This document shows, piece after piece, positions 11,041 to 23,230 of a stretch of DNA of 64,000 nucleotides (positions are counted from its first letter, which is position 1; each line of letters starts with the position of its first letter). This stretch comes from Dasypus novemcinctus (lineage: Eukaryota > Chordata > Mammalia > Cingulata > Dasypodidae): contig NC_080682.1 of the NCBI RefSeq assembly GCF_030445035.2, positions 33,276,770-33,340,769 on the forward strand. The letters run 5' to 3'. The notes beneath the pieces were generated by a model. That model was not told the origin of the DNA. It did not search any database and was given only the letters and a program-made list of their open reading frames with translations. Both the position numbers and the translations under genes were made by a program.

Positions 11041-12430
11041 CCCAAATTGTGGCCTTTGTCAAACACAAACTCTGAAAATAAACTCACTACATTTCCCCCG
11101 ATGTGAGATATGAGTGCTGGATATAAGCCTCCATAAAACTGAGGGATTATTATTAAGAATATATCAATAATGCATTTGGAAAAAGACATTGACCAAAAGG
11201 GGAAATATTAAATAAAAAGTAGTTTTTATGGCTAAGAATCTCAAAGTGTATGCGGAGGTCATTCTGGAGGTTGTGCTTATTCAGATCTCAGGCAGACTTC
11301 ACCTACTGCCACAGTAAACAAAGCCTCAACTAAAAGTACTACTGAAGGCTCTAGGAACACCTGGATAACAGAGACAAGGTGCAGAGCTTCAAGAAATCAG
11401 GTACCCTCCAGCAGACACTATTTGGGTATATATGATAACCTATCCCCCAATATAATATAGTTTTACTCATTTATAAATCCCCTAATCATGATTTTTCTAC
11501 TCTTTTGATTTGAACCTATAATTTTCAGTGTACTTGTTGAGTACATTTCTTGGAGACCTTAATCTTTCAAATGCCATTTCAGCACTGAATCCCCATAGAG
11601 CAGTAGACAACACCTACTCCTCAGCTCTTTGGTCTTGCCCAAGAAAACTAAGAAAATGATGGACAGGCCCCATACCCAAAAGTGGGGAATATTTGCAGCT
11701 GTAGACATGACAATTCCTTCCATTTTCCCTGTGGTGTCTGAGTTCCCTCTCAGCTTGGGACTGTTGTAATAGACACTTTCCTGTGTCCCTCAGAATTGGG
11801 GAATGAACAATTGTGGGAGGGGGAGTGTCCAAGGACCAAAGTAAATAAGTTGTTATTTTGGTTGTTATCTCTTGTTGATTGAAGAACATGTAATACTGAT
11901 ATAAAAATAGTGGATACCAGGTGTTCAGAAGAGATGGGGGATGAATGGGTGGAACAGGGCATATTTGGGATAGTAAGACACTTCTCTTTAACACAGCACA
12001 CACAATATTAAGCATTTGCCAAGGTCTATGGATCTGAACAGCACGAAGTGTAACCCACAAGGTAAACTATAGTGTTTGGTAGTAGCAATGCTTCCAAATT
12101 GATTCATCAATTCTAACAAATGTACCACACTAATCTAAGATGTCTATAATAGGGAAAATTATGTCTGCGAGTGTGTAAGAAATTATATGGGAATTTCCTA
12201 TGCTTCCAGGGTAATTTTTCTATAAATGTATATTTAAATTTATCTAAAAGTAAAGTTTTTACAATGTAAACTATAATCCATGCTTAGTGGCAATGCTCCA
12301 AAATGTGTTTATCAATTGCAATGAAAGTATCACACTAATGAAATCTGTTTCCAATGTGGGAAAATGTTGGCGGTATGGGGAGTAGGGCATATGTAATCTA
12401 AGCATCTTTTTTTAACAATATAAAAAATAC
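11040..12430 (+). mobile_element. L1-type 3'-end retroposon, second lineage, copy A
   Basis: A related 3'-end unit with a different middle: GTTTTTATGGCTAAGAATCT, GCCACAGTAAACAAAGCCTC, then an L1-like terminus with blocks such as CACACTAATCTAAGATGTC, TATATGGGAATTTCC and CTAAAAGTAAAGTTTTTAC. A second, partial terminus follows at about 12265-12430, so two insertions are stacked. The collinear counterpart in copy B is at 37045-38110. The minus-strand frame of 148 codons at 11614-12060 has no family signature. Confidence 0.65.
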
Positions 12431-13054
12431 AAAAAATAAAAATAAATCAAAATGTTTAAAAAATAATTTCCCTGGTATTTAAATAAACTCTGCTGTTCCT
12501 ATTGCTCCTATTCTACTATGTTCCATCAATACAATTAAAGCAAATTTCTGCTTTGCAACTCTACTCACCTAAGTATGTAGAGAATCCTTCCTATGTTCTC
12601 ACCTGTGTTACCTAGAAGGCATGTGTCTTAGTTTTAATACAATTCTAAGTAAACTTGAATACCCTATCTCAATTTAAATATAAAGCACAACTCCAGTTTG
12701 AGATTTAGGGTAATTGCTTTTAAATACTGGGAACATGAAGAAAAACTTTTCTTTTTACCTCTGGAACAGAACTGGTCACTCAATTGAAAAAACACTGTGA
12801 ATATTATACATTAGAATAGTTATGCCAGCTCACTAATTTCTTTTTGAATTCTATAGGGGATATCCATGGAGAAAACACTGTAAATCTCTTCTGCACGAGA
12901 AAAGCAACAAGATGAGATTTCACCCCCCATAATATTCAAGTGACTATTTCCAGGCCAACAAACTATGTGATAAAAATAACTATATTTAATAACTTTGACT
13001 CCTATAGAAAAGTGATCCCTCAGTGGAAAAATAGCATTGCATAGAATTGAAAAG
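12430..13054. other. Duplicated non-coding sequence (copy A)
   Basis: Collinear with 38110-38730 in copy B, for example TACTATGTTCCATCAATACA and CCATGGAGAAAACACTG. No gene or RNA recognised. Confidence 0.7.
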
Positions 13055-13640
13055 TAATGTAGTCTGATGAGTCTCTACTCGCAGACCCCCTGATCCCAGC
13101 TCTCTCTCTTTCTTTCTCTTTCTTTCATTCTTCTTTTTCTCTTTCTTTCATTCCCAATACCCTTTGGGCCTGAATCTCCAACAAATGACACAGAACATGG
13201 GGCCCGAATAAGTGAGTCTTCAAAACAGTATTGGGAACCGTGGGAAGGACTCCCACAAGGATCATGAAAGATGTCCAAAGCAGTGTCTTCTTTTAGCACA
13301 AGCTTGCATGTTACAGGCAACATGGATTCCAGAAGAAATCTTAAAAACAGTAAAATCTAAGATGTGATATGGAGAAGGTAAAAACAGCTATACCAAAAAA
13401 AATGACCCTGCTGCTACATACTACTGGTATACAAGATATCAAGAAATACAAGAATGAAATGAAACCACTGTCTATGTGAGCTTCCTGCAACTCTGAAGGC
13501 CACAGGAAGGCTGCATGAGGGCTCCTGTAGGAAATTCAAATGGATCCCTGGTGAACCAACTCACCTCAGAAAATAATGTCTCTTAATTTCTTGAGAGAGC
13601 CCCCCTTGCCAGGAGCCCTAAATAGGTATATACACAGAAG
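13054..13640. other. Insertion of unknown type, specific to copy A
   Basis: Absent from the collinear point in copy B (about 38730). It contains a C/T-rich simple tract (13105-13155) followed by more GC-balanced sequence with no recognisable family. It may be part of a compound insertion that also includes the L1 segment to its right. The minus-strand frame at 13075-13323 ends in a basic run encoded by the simple tract and is not credible as a gene. Confidence 0.4.
13105..13155. repeat. Polypyrimidine (CTTT/TC)n tract
   Basis: Imperfect runs of CTCTCT, TTTCTTTCTC and CTTTCTTTCATTC. Confidence 0.9.
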
Positions 13641-13862
13641 AATTGAGAGAAGTGACATGAACACAAATCTGCACACTGATCATCATAGTGATATTATTCA
13701 CAGTTGTCAAAAGATGGAAACATCCCAGGTGTCCATCAATCAATAAATGGTTAAATTGTGTATCCACACATTGAACTATTATGCAGCTGTAAGAAGAAAT
13801 GAAGTCATGAATTGTATGACAACATGGATGAACCTGGAGGACATTATGTTGAATGAGATGGC
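13640..13862 (+). mobile_element. LINE-1 ORF2 C-terminal fragment
   Basis: Sense L1 ORF2 end: ATTATTCACAGTTGTCAAAAG, CCCAGGTGTCCATCAATCA, ATTGAACTATTATGCAGCTG and ACAACATGGATGAACCTGGA. It passes directly into the long 3'-end unit at about 13862, which supports that unit being an L1 3' end, although the exact junction may be a deletion. Confidence 0.85.
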
Positions 13863-14775
13863 TCTGGAGTTGTTCCTGAGTGTGATTGAGTTGGACTCAG
13901 ATGTGAACTTTCTCCACATGCCTCTTCTGTCACTTTGACTGAACCTGAGGTTGGTGCTAAGGTTGGTGTATACTCAGGACAATTGAATCTCTGGACTGTC
14001 CATGTGGCAGCTGGGCACTGAGCCTCTGAGTAGTTGCAAATCCTACTCTCTAGTTCGTATGACTTACCCAGGTCAGCTAACAGGGAGGTGAAGATGGTCA
14101 CCCACCACACCAGGGAATGAAAAGTGCCTACAACTGCAAGCAGAAGAATTGCAGACATCATCCATGTGAGATCTAAGCCCCTTCTTAATACTGAGGTGGG
14201 TGGACATCACCATTCCAGCGTCCACAGGATGGAGGAATAAAATATGGATTAGAGTGAACTTACTAATATTCTACTATAGAACTCTTGTGACTAGTAGTGG
14301 AAGAAATTGTAGCATTGATGTGGAGAAAGTGGCCATGGTAGTTGCTGAGGGCAGAGAGAGGGAAGAAGAGATGTGGTGTGAGGGCTTTTTCGGAACTTCG
14401 AGTTCTCCTAATGATATTGCAGAGACAGATGCTGGACATTATATATCCTGCCACAGCCCACTGAATGTACAGGGGGAGAGTGTAATCTGCAATATAAACT
14501 ATTATCCATGTGGTACAGCAGTGCTCGAAAATGTATTCACCAAATGCAACGAATGTGCCACAGTGATGAAAGAAGTTGTTGATGTGAGAGGAGTCAGGTG
14601 GGGGGATGGGGTATATAGGAACCTCATATTTTTTAATATAACATTTTTTGGGCTCTATATATCTTCAAAAATACTATTAAAAATGATGGGGGTGGGAGAT
14701 AGAGAGTGGGATATATGGGAATCTCATTTTTTAATGTAACATTTTGTGTGATCTAATAAACTTGAAAAAAGTATA
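13862..14775 (+). mobile_element. L1-type 3'-end unit, long lineage, copy ii
   Basis: Starts inside the unit relative to copy i. An open frame of 179 codons (14200-14739) covers the region also open in the minus-strand copy at 47390-47836; shared residues include KIWIRVNLL, FYYRT, DIAETDAGHYI. The terminal ATATGGGAATCTCATT block is followed by an A-rich tail. Confidence 0.7.
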
Positions 14776-14789
14776 ATGAAAAAATAAAA

Positions 14790-15040
14790 TGAAATTTAAA
14801 AAAATTGTAGTGCAAACCATAATGTAAACTATAGGTAATAATTAGTAGCAATGTTTCAATATCATCAATTGTAACAAATATACCACACTAATGAAAAATG
14901 TTATTAATAGGGGGAATTGTGATAGAGGAATGGGGTGGGATATATGGGAATCCCCTATATATTTGATGTAACTTTCATGTAACCTATACCTTATTTAAAA
15001 ATAAAAGAAAATTATCAGGAAAAAAAGAAAAAGGAATGTA
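14790..15040 (+). mobile_element. Short L1-type 3' end, specific to copy A
   Basis: Contains AATGTAAACTATAGGTAATA, ACCACACTAATGAAAAATG, GGGATATATGGGAATCCCC and an A-rich tail. Both edges of the compound insertion (about 13046 and 15032) carry AATGTA, a weak candidate target duplication. Confidence 0.65.
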
Positions 15041-16075
15041 ATATTTATGTTCTAATACATAGTCCTTGGTCTGGTATGTAAAAATTATTTGGCTTTGGGT
15101 TAACAACTTAAATCCCCTTAAATCCAGTTTTCTTTTCTGAGAGTAAAACTTCTATAGCTCCTCTAATATTCAATAATATATATATACATATATGTAATAA
15201 AATAAAAAGAAATCATAACCTTTGACAATTTAAGAATATTTAATAAAATTACTATGCTTCTTATTTAAATTTTAAACTGCTATACTTGAAAGCAAAGCAA
15301 GCAAGATAATTTAAGCTCATTGAGAATCTCACAGGGAGGAAAATATTATGGATAAAAATCATTAACCTGAGATTATGGGCAGCACACTGATATCTGTATT
15401 ATTCAATGTGAATGGACATTAGAATATAAGAGGACTGGTTGAAGTAATTGCCAAAAGTAAGGCGTTTTATATGACCTTTCCTTGCTATGGATCTCATATA
15501 CTAATCTAGCAGCTAGTTCCTGACTGTATAAATAAGAAATGATTAGTGCAAATTTTGAAAAATTCATGAATGCTTTGGTCCCACAAGCCAGAGATTCTAA
15601 TTGTGGATAGGTGAAGTTTATTTTGGAATCTGAATAAAAAGAAGAAATAAAGAAATATGATATTGGTAGGTCACCATTTGGAAACAATTGATCTACTAAT
15701 TCAAAGTAATCCCAAATTGATGTAACGATTCAATGTAAAACAATTCAAATTTATACAAATCATTTTTTTTTTCAGAAATAGATGAGCTGATTTTACAAGC
15801 TATATGCAAAAGCAAAGGAATAAGGTAATCAAAAGAATTTTGAAAAAGAGGTATAAAGGTAGAGGATTCCCATAATCTGATTTTAGGATTTACAAAAAGC
15901 TAAGATAGTAAGAAAGTGTGGTACTATTGAAAAGACAGGTATTTTGAATAATAGAACAGAGCAGAGTTTATAAATACATTTACATATATATGGTAAATAT
16001 TAATACCACCAGAAAGGTTTGAAGAATGCATGGATGGTGATTATATCATATCACATTAATCTTTTTTTCTTTTCT
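15040..16075. other. Duplicated non-coding sequence (copy A)
   Basis: Collinear with 38735-39900 in copy B, sharing blocks such as TGAATAAAAAGAAGAAATAA (15630; 39264). A (TA)n-like patch lies at 15176-15200. The minus-strand frame of 94 codons at 15403-15687 is not kept open in copy B and has no family signature. Confidence 0.65.
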
Positions 16076-16265
16076 CATTAAAAGTTTTTATAGTAGTGAT
16101 ATATATACAACACAAAATTCCTCATTTTAACCACTTCCATATGTACAATTCAGGTGTTTAGTTATATTCTAAGTGGATAAACAAATTGTGATACAATGGA
16201 ATATTATTCAGTCAAAAAAGGAACCAAGTTTTGATACATGCTATAACACAGATGAACCTTGAACA
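16075..16265. mobile_element. L1 fragments specific to copy A
   Basis: 16085-16160 resembles an antisense L1 3' end (AAAATTCCTCATTTTAACCA); 16170-16265 is sense L1 ORF2 end (ATGGAATATTATTCAGTCA, GATACATGCTATAACACAGA). Absent at the matching point in copy B. Confidence 0.65.
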
Positions 16266-16309
16266 TTAATCTTTAACACTCCTAATTGACCTGTACAGAA
16301 AACAAATGG

Positions 16310-17345
16310 ATATTGAGGATGGCTGTGGATTATCATAAACTAATTCTATAAATTTAATTGCAGCTGCTGTTTCATATATGGTATCATTGCTTGAAAAGTT
16401 AAACCACTCCCCAGATACTTTACATGAAGCTATTGATTTGGGAAGTACTTTTATTTCCCAATATATATTGGTTTGCTTTAAGCTGGCAAGGCCAGCAGAA
16501 CACCTTCATAGGTCCTCAGGGGTATAACCAATCTTCAGCCTTATATTATAATCTAGTCTGCATGTATATTGATCAAATTGTATGCTGCTTGGACCTAGTG
16601 AGCAAAAAGTCCAACTGCTCTAGACTTATTGCTTAGATATTTACATGTCAGTAGATGGGTAATAAATTCAACCAAATTCATGTAGCTTCAATATCAGCAA
16701 AATTTGGAGGCAACTAGTGGAGAAGGCAAAGTGAAGATATATCATCCCTGATGGAGGGAAATCTGTTGCATCTGCCTGTCCTACAACCTAAAAAGGGTCA
16801 GACTAGAAAATGTTCCTGCAAGCAGCTTGGAACCAACATATTACTCATTTGAATGTGCCACTCAGACCAATTTATAGAGTAATACAAAAAACTACCAATT
16901 ATGAGTGGGGACTGAACTACATAGAATACCTGCAATAATTCTAGACTAATATGTAAGTGATTTTGCCCTTAGGGCCATATTGATCCAGCATATCCAATGG
17001 TGCTTGAAGAGTATATGGCAAAAGGGATGAGGTTTGGAGCCTTTCTCAGGGTTCTAAATGAGAATTACAGAGCAGAAATGTGGGATTTGATAGTAAGGCT
17101 TGTCATCCTATGTAGATAATTATTCTCATCTTGCAAAACAGCTTTTAGCCTATTTCTGAGCCTCAGTAGAGATGGAATGCTTATCCCATAGGTCACCTAA
17201 GACCATGATAACTGAGTTGCCCATCATGATATGTATGACGCACTAAGCAATTAAGTTGAGCATGTGCTGCAGCACTCCATCAACAGATGGAAGTGCATTA
17301 TAAGAGATCAGGCTCTAGTAGGCCCTCAAAACATAAGTAAGTTAC
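16310..17345 (+). pseudogene. ERV-L-type pol remnant (reverse transcriptase to RNase H region)
   Basis: Degraded retroviral pol of the ERV-L type. The clearest block is an open stretch at 16424-16636 with the RT-like motif GPQGYNQSSALYYNLV, preceded by a VDYHKL-like block near 16328 and followed by more pol-like sequence to about 17345. Stops and frameshifts are frequent. No LTR is visible. A related but non-identical pol remnant is at the collinear place in copy B (39950-40390), so the ERV-L insertion probably predates the duplication. Confidence 0.6.
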
Positions 17346-17369
17346 TGAAAATTTGATTCATATTACATA

Positions 17370-17940
17370 TGTCAGTGTAATATGTTTTGATTACTATAGT
17401 TTTAATCTATTGAAATCTTCTATTCCTTCTTGAAAGAATGTGAGTAATTTGTCCATTTCATCTTAGTTATCTACTTTCTTGGGACACAATTCTACATTTA
17501 TTTTCCTCTTATATGCTCTATTTTATTAGAGTGGAGTGTATGACAAAGCCACTCCTTTCATTTCCAATTTTAATTATTTATTTTCTTTCTCTTTTTGTCT
17601 TTGTCAGACTAGCTAAAATTTGGTTGATATTATTCATCTTTAGAAAGAAACAACTTTTGATTTAATTTATCTTCCCTATTGTGTTTTTTCTCTATTTCAT
17701 TTATCTCACTATAATATTTGTAATTTCATTCCATCTACATTCTTTGGAGTTATTATGCTCTTCTATTTCAGTACTTCAAGTTGTGAGGGCAGGTTTTATA
17801 TTTGACTTTTTCTCTTTTTTTGTTTTAATTATTCAGAGCTATGCATTTCCTTCTAGTTATTGCTTTAGCTTATTAGATATGATTTATTATGTCTTGTTTA
17901 TGTTCATTCTTGTCAAGAAATTTTTTTATTCTTAAAGAAT
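17370..17940 (-). mobile_element. LINE-1 ORF2 fragment, antisense (copy A)
   Basis: T-rich antisense ORF2 sequence, comparable with 41800-42300 in copy B: TTTAGAAAGAAACAACTTTTG corresponds to the block near 41975, and TTCATTCCATCTACATTCTT to the one near 42063. The plus-strand frame at 17681-17935 is an antisense shadow. Confidence 0.75.
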
Positions 17941-18610
17941 CCTTAGCTCACATAAATCTTACATAAAAAACACAGGGGATTCATATATACTCCAACCTCT
18001 CCCCCTCCCACAATTTCCCACATTAAATCTTTCATTAGTGTGGTACATATGTTACAGTTGATGAACACATATCAAAGCATTGTTACTAACCATGGACTAT
18101 AGTTTACATTATGGCTTACACTTTGCCCTGCACAATTTTCTAAGGTTTGACAAAATGAATAATGGCCTATATCCATCATTGCAATGTCAGGCAGGATAAT
18201 TCCAATGTCCTCAAAATGTCCCCATTTTATACCTATTCTTCCTTCCCCCTCCCATCAGAACCTCTGGTGGCCACTGTTTTTATAATAATGGTACAAATTC
18301 TACCTATGCTAAAATTATAGTAAGTCTACTTTAAATAGTTGCATTGCTCCCTTATGTTTGTTCATTCCTTAATCTTGAGAATTTTGGGAAGATGATGTCA
18401 ACTCTGACACTTGAGAAGGGGCTTAAATACCATGAGGTTCATTGATGAAAATGTCTTGCTTGCAGTTGTAGATACCTCTCATTTTGGGGATGGGAATTGC
18501 CCATTAACATTCTTTTGTTAATTGTCCTGGATGAGTCCAATGAACTGGAGAGCAGGTGTTGCAACTCTGCTGAGATTCAAGGCTCAATTAGCATATGAAC
18601 AGACTGAAGA
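17940..18610 (-). mobile_element. L1-type 3' end, antisense (second lineage)
   Basis: On the plus strand this begins with the tail side (ACATAAATCTTACATAAAAA) and then the complement of the 3' terminal block (CACATTAAATCTTTCATTAG, GTGGTACATATGTTACAGTT). It continues into the middle of the unit (TGCAACTCTGCTGAG). Confidence 0.7.
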
Positions 18611-18840
18611 TGTAAATCTTTGGAAGATAAATATAGTAATTTTAATTTCAAATAAAAGGGACAGAAGGGAAATGTGTAGGGAAATTATACGAGTCTAATT
18701 CTATTACATTTGTGAGCATATTTTCCAAAGTAAAGTCCATTGACAGGGTGCCAAATACCTGAACGTGTCTGCCCTGACTCTAATGTCTAGGTGTTTAGCA
18801 ATAATAAACTTACATAAAAATATAAAAATATAACAGATAT
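18610..18840. other. Short unassigned sequence
   Basis: No feature recognised between two L1 pieces. Confidence 0.4.
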
Positions 18841-19310
18841 GATGGTGATGAATGGCATAATGAAAGAAATAAAAAATATACTCAAAGTACATAACAGTAG
18901 ATTTGAACAGACAGAAGAAAAATTAGTGACATCAAAGGTAGTACATCTGAAATCAGAACAGATAGATAAAAAGAGAGAAAAAAATTCAGCAGCAACTCAG
19001 AGAATTGAACAACAAAAAGAATCACGCAAATATACACATTATAGGCATCCCAAATGAAAAAGTGAAGTGAAACAGGGCAAAAGGAGTATTGGAGGAAATA
19101 ATGGCTAAAAATTTCTCAACTTTTTTGAAGGACATGAACATGCACAACCAGGAAGTGCAGCACACTCCACACAGTATAAATCCTAACTGGCCTGTCCCAA
19201 GAATATAAAATTGTCAAACACTCAAGAAAAAGAGAGAATACTGAAAGCAACAAGAGAAAGAGATCTATCACAAACAAGGGAAGCTCAATATCTTTAACCA
19301 AACAATTTAC
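18840..19310 (+). mobile_element. LINE-1 ORF1 fragment, sense
   Basis: Contains the typical ORF1 series: GGAGGAAATAATGGCTAAAA, AAATTTCTCAACTTTTTTGA, AAGGACATGAACATGCACAA and GAGAATACTGAAAGCAACAA. Frames are broken; the 72-codon stretch at 18839-19057 is the coiled-coil part. Confidence 0.8.
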
Positions 19311-19314
19311 AGAT

Positions 19315-19720
19315 TTTGACAAAATGTATAAAGGCTGTGTCCATCATTGCAATATTAGGAAGAGAAATTCCAATATCCCCAAAGTGCCCCATATTCCACC
19401 TTTTCTTCCCTCCCTCTCTCCTGAGAACCTCTGGTGTACACTATATTTATATCAATGTTGCAAATTATTTTGTTACTAGAATCACATGGCTACTTTGGTT
19501 CATGAATACATCCCCCTCTAATGTTTGTTCATTCCTCAATCTTGAAGATTTGAGGAAGTCATGTTCACTCTACTCCCAGTTGAAAACGGGATGTAGATGT
19601 CTCATAACCTTTTTTTCCTTTGCAGGGTATATTTTACTATTTAATTTTTAACTGTGGTATTAAGTCTCTGAGTTGTACATTTCTAAAATTTGTATCCAGA
19701 TATTTTTATGACAGATAAAT
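19315..19720 (-). mobile_element. L1-type 3' end, antisense (copy A partner of 46345-46740)
   Basis: Plus-strand blocks TTTTGACAAAATGTATAAAG, AGAACCTCTGGTGTACACTA and ATTCCTCAATCTTGAAGATT line up with those in copy B, showing this insertion predates the duplication. Confidence 0.7.
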
Positions 19721-20280
19721 CAATGAGTGTCAGGAGCTAACAAAGTAAACAAAAATCACTATGAAAAACACATTTCAAAAATTGCTTCCATCTGATCTGG
19801 TGCTGTCCTTCAGAATCTAGCTCTCCATTTAAGAATAGTAGTTATGAAGGGCTGGGGAAGTACTGCATATGGTGTGGAATTTTTCTTTTTGGAGTGATGA
19901 AATTGTTCTAAAATTTTTTTGTGTTATGAATACACACCATTGAGATTTTACTAAAAGCCATTGATTAGACACTTTGGATAGATTGAATGGTATATGGATA
20001 TATCTCAATAATACTGTTTAATAAGTAATTGTGCAAGAATAGCCAGAAATAGGAGCTATGTACAGCAGAGAAAGCAAAAAGAAATTGAAAGGTGATGAAT
20101 TTTCCTGTTTGTTTTTTGTTTATTATTATTATTGAATAATAAAGATACTCTAATGATGATATAGGTGATGAATGCACAACACTGTGATTACACCAAATAT
20201 CATTGATTGTACATTCTGGATGAATTGTATGCTTTGATAATATGTATCAATAAAATTGCCTTGTTTTTAAAAAGTGCAAC
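19720..20280 (+). mobile_element. Degraded L1 3'-end sequence, sense
   Basis: Resembles older L1 3' untranslated ends: GGAGTGATGAAATTGTTCTA, GTGATGAATGCACAACACTG, ending in CAATAAAATTGCC near 20260. Identification is by general resemblance. Confidence 0.5.
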
Positions 20281-21160
20281 AACAACAAAAAAAGAATATC
20301 AATCTGAGGCAAAACTGTGGGGTCTCTTCTTTTAAGTAATTTCCCTGTTTACTAGAATAGGAATGCCTCCCCTATTCCTGAGAAATAGAATTTACCCCCT
20401 TCACAGTGTTCTAATATAGTCCTATAACAAGGGATCTTTTGTCTCAGGCTACATTGAATTGATTGTCTCTTATAGTGCTTTAACTGTCTTAATTTTGTTC
20501 TGCCTGCATGGCAAGTTCTGGGAAGCACAACACAGCAGTTGTCAGGCTTTCAGGCTGCTACTGCAGTCCAGTATGTAATAGTAGTTGCTCTACTTAACTA
20601 AAACAAAGACTGGGACACACAAGAGTTCAGTTTGTTCTCCTCTGTCCCAGGTAGGGTTTAGCGTAGGTGCTAGCTAATGCTATCAATTTTAATGTGCATA
20701 TTCTTGATTCAAGACTCTCTATTACTGGAATAATTTAATCAATTTCTGGAGTTTACTGAAGATAGTTTGGACATTTTATGCAGTATTTCAAAGATTCTCT
20801 GGGTGACCAGTCCTTGAAGTGTTTTATGCTGCTAATCTGGTTACCTAGAATCCATCATAATAATATAAACAACACATATAATTTACAGATGAAATTTTGT
20901 TTCCTATAGAAAACAGTAGTAATATAATTAAATGAAGTCTATTTAAAAAATTCAAAAGAGGAAACAAATTTTAATATTAAGTATGATAGTTTCCAAAAGG
21001 AACTCAAAAGAGAAGATTCAGAATTTTAAAATATATATGAAATGAAAATAGTACATAAATAATGATTTTAAATGCCAGTGGACTAAATACTCCATATAAA
21101 TACCCTATAATTGACTCTATTAAAAAATAAGACTGAACCATATGATATCTATATTTAATA
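20280..21160. other. Non-coding sequence, partly duplicated
   Basis: The right part (about 20910-21160) is collinear with 47040-47200 plus 48005-48070 in copy B. No gene or RNA seen. Confidence 0.5.
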
Positions 21161-22600
21161 GATGAAGTGGGAAGATAGTGGAGTAAGGAGCTCCAGGACT
21201 AAGACTTTCCAACAAAACAACAATTAAACAGGTATGGACTATTAGAAACAACAAATTTTAAACCCCAGAGGTAAGAAGTAAACTCTTCCACATCCAGGGA
21301 AGAGCAGTAGATTTCTCTCTTCATGTAGTGGTTCCTGGTGCCCATCTCCCACTCTCATGTTAGGCCATAGTATAGTCCAGCCACTGCCTAGCACAAAGGT
21401 GACAGAAAAGGATGAAAATTACTTTTTTCCCAAGACAAGATGTGAACATGGTGGATCAATGCTCTCAGCATTTGATTTGTGATATTGGATCTATTGGTGC
21501 TTGTCTTTGAAGGGCTGTCATTATTTCAACATGCCTCCAGTCAAGACAGCGGCAGCTATTACAGCCTGTCCTGCCAAGTGTAGCAGCTGATATTTTTTTC
21601 AAACTGTTCCAGAGATGAGCAGAAAAAATGGAGACTTTGGGACCCTGAGCTTCCTCTGGGATTTTGGGGGTAGTTAATTGAAGGACTGAATTGTCTGTAT
21701 AGGTCAGGGAAATGCAGATTTGAGGTGTCATCAGAGAAGCTCTTGTCATGCTTCTTGATCCCCTCCCCAGGGATCTCTGGAGCTGGTCAGAACCCCATTC
21801 ATGGATGCTGAACTCTGATTTGGCAGGCTATGACTGACATGAGAAAGTCCTTTCAGTTATACTCTTCTCCTGGAATTAACACTCTAGGCAAAAGCGGATT
21901 GAGGCTATAAAATGACAGTAACAATCCATAGAAATGAACTCTCTAGGGAATAAGCTTGTGGGTGCCAAACACTCAGGAGGGGGAAATCTATCTCCTGGAA
22001 ATAAAGGGGGCAACCAAAAACCTGTAAATAGGGAAATTCCAAAACAATTAACAAGGAAAAGCCTAGGAAAGAAAGGCCCCAAAAGACAGGAAAAAACCTG
22101 CACACGGCATTTGCTGTGGGCAAACCTTTCTGATGGAAAAGCAGAAACTCAAGAAAATCTCTGTCATGTCATCAATTGTTTACAAAACTAAGAAACAGAC
22201 ATGCCAGGAAGCAAATCACATAGTTAATATTTTAAAATATTAAAATGTACAGTGTTCAACAACAGTACAAGGCAAAGAAACAGAAATGATGGCCCATCCA
22301 GTAGAAGAGGATAAAAGTCCAGAAAACACAAGCAAAAATGTGAATATGGACCTATCAAACTATTCCTTTTAAAAACATGATTTGGAAATGCTAAAGGAAA
22401 TTTAAAAAAAATACAGAGACAGACTAAAGAATATCACAGAAATGACAGGTGAGCTATATAAGAGACATAGCAAAAAGAGAAATGTTATGAAAGAATGAAA
22501 AACAGAACTAATGGAGTTGAACACCAAAATAACTTAAATGGAAAATGCCCAGGATTGTTGCAAGAGCAGACTGAAGTTGACAGAAGATGGAATCAGTGAA
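21160..22600 (+). mobile_element. LINE-1 5' region and ORF1 start, copy A
   Basis: Begins with L1 5' UTR sequence (GTGGAGTAAGGAGCTCCAGG at 21178) and runs through about 1.4 kb of 5' UTR and ORF1-like sequence. The point TTTGAAGGGCTGTCATTATT at about 21504 is the uninterrupted counterpart of the ERV insertion site in copy B. Open frames of 72-94 codons on either strand are not gene-like. Confidence 0.7.
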
Positions 22601-23230
22601 CTTGAAGACAAGACAGTTTAAATGAGTCAGGCTGAGTTTCGCATTGAAAAAAAAAGTACAACTTATGAAAAAATCAGTTAATGTAATATGCCAAGTTAAT
22701 ACAATGAAGAAAAAGAATTGCAAGATCATCTCAATTGATGCAGAAAAGGCATTTGACAAAATCCTGCACCCCTTGATAAAAACATATAGAGCACTAGGAG
22801 TGAAATGAAACTTCCTCAACATGATAGGGTATATATATGCGACACTCATAGCTAACATCCTACTTAATGGTGAAAGAATGAAGCTTTCCTTCCAAGTTTA
22901 GGAACAAGAAAAGTTGTCTACTATCAACACTGTTGTTGAATACTGTATGCAAAGTTCTTGCCAAAGCAATTAGATTGCATATATAAGAGAATAAAAATTA
23001 GAAGGAAAAAAAATACTCTATGGAACTACACTACACTATAAAGCATAAGATAAATCATGAAATTTATTTAATAATGTAACATTTAAAATATGACATTAAC
23101 AATTGTAATGACTGTTCCAAAACAATAGACATTTTTGGTGGTGAAGTGGTATATGGAAATTCTGTATATTATGTATGATTGTCCTGAAAACCCACAACTT
23201 CTTCAATAAAGAAGATTGTGTAAAAATGAT
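22600..23230 (+). mobile_element. LINE-1 ORF2 segment and 3' UTR, copy A, internally deleted
   Basis: ORF2 reverse-transcriptase sequence (TCTCAATTGATGCAGAAAAG, GGCATTTGACAAAATCCTGC) runs to GCCAAAGCAATTAG at 22960 and then joins the 3' UTR (GGAACTACACTACACTATAA at 23020; AATAAAG near 23204). Copy B keeps about 1.9 kb of ORF2 between these points, so copy A lost it. Confidence 0.8.

Noticed and set aside
13075-13323. 82-codon minus-strand frame ending in a basic region
   Set aside because: The basic tail is encoded by the polypyrimidine simple repeat, and the frame is absent from copy B.
22508-22858. 116-codon minus-strand hydrophobic frame
   Set aside because: Antisense of L1 ORF1/ORF2 sequence.
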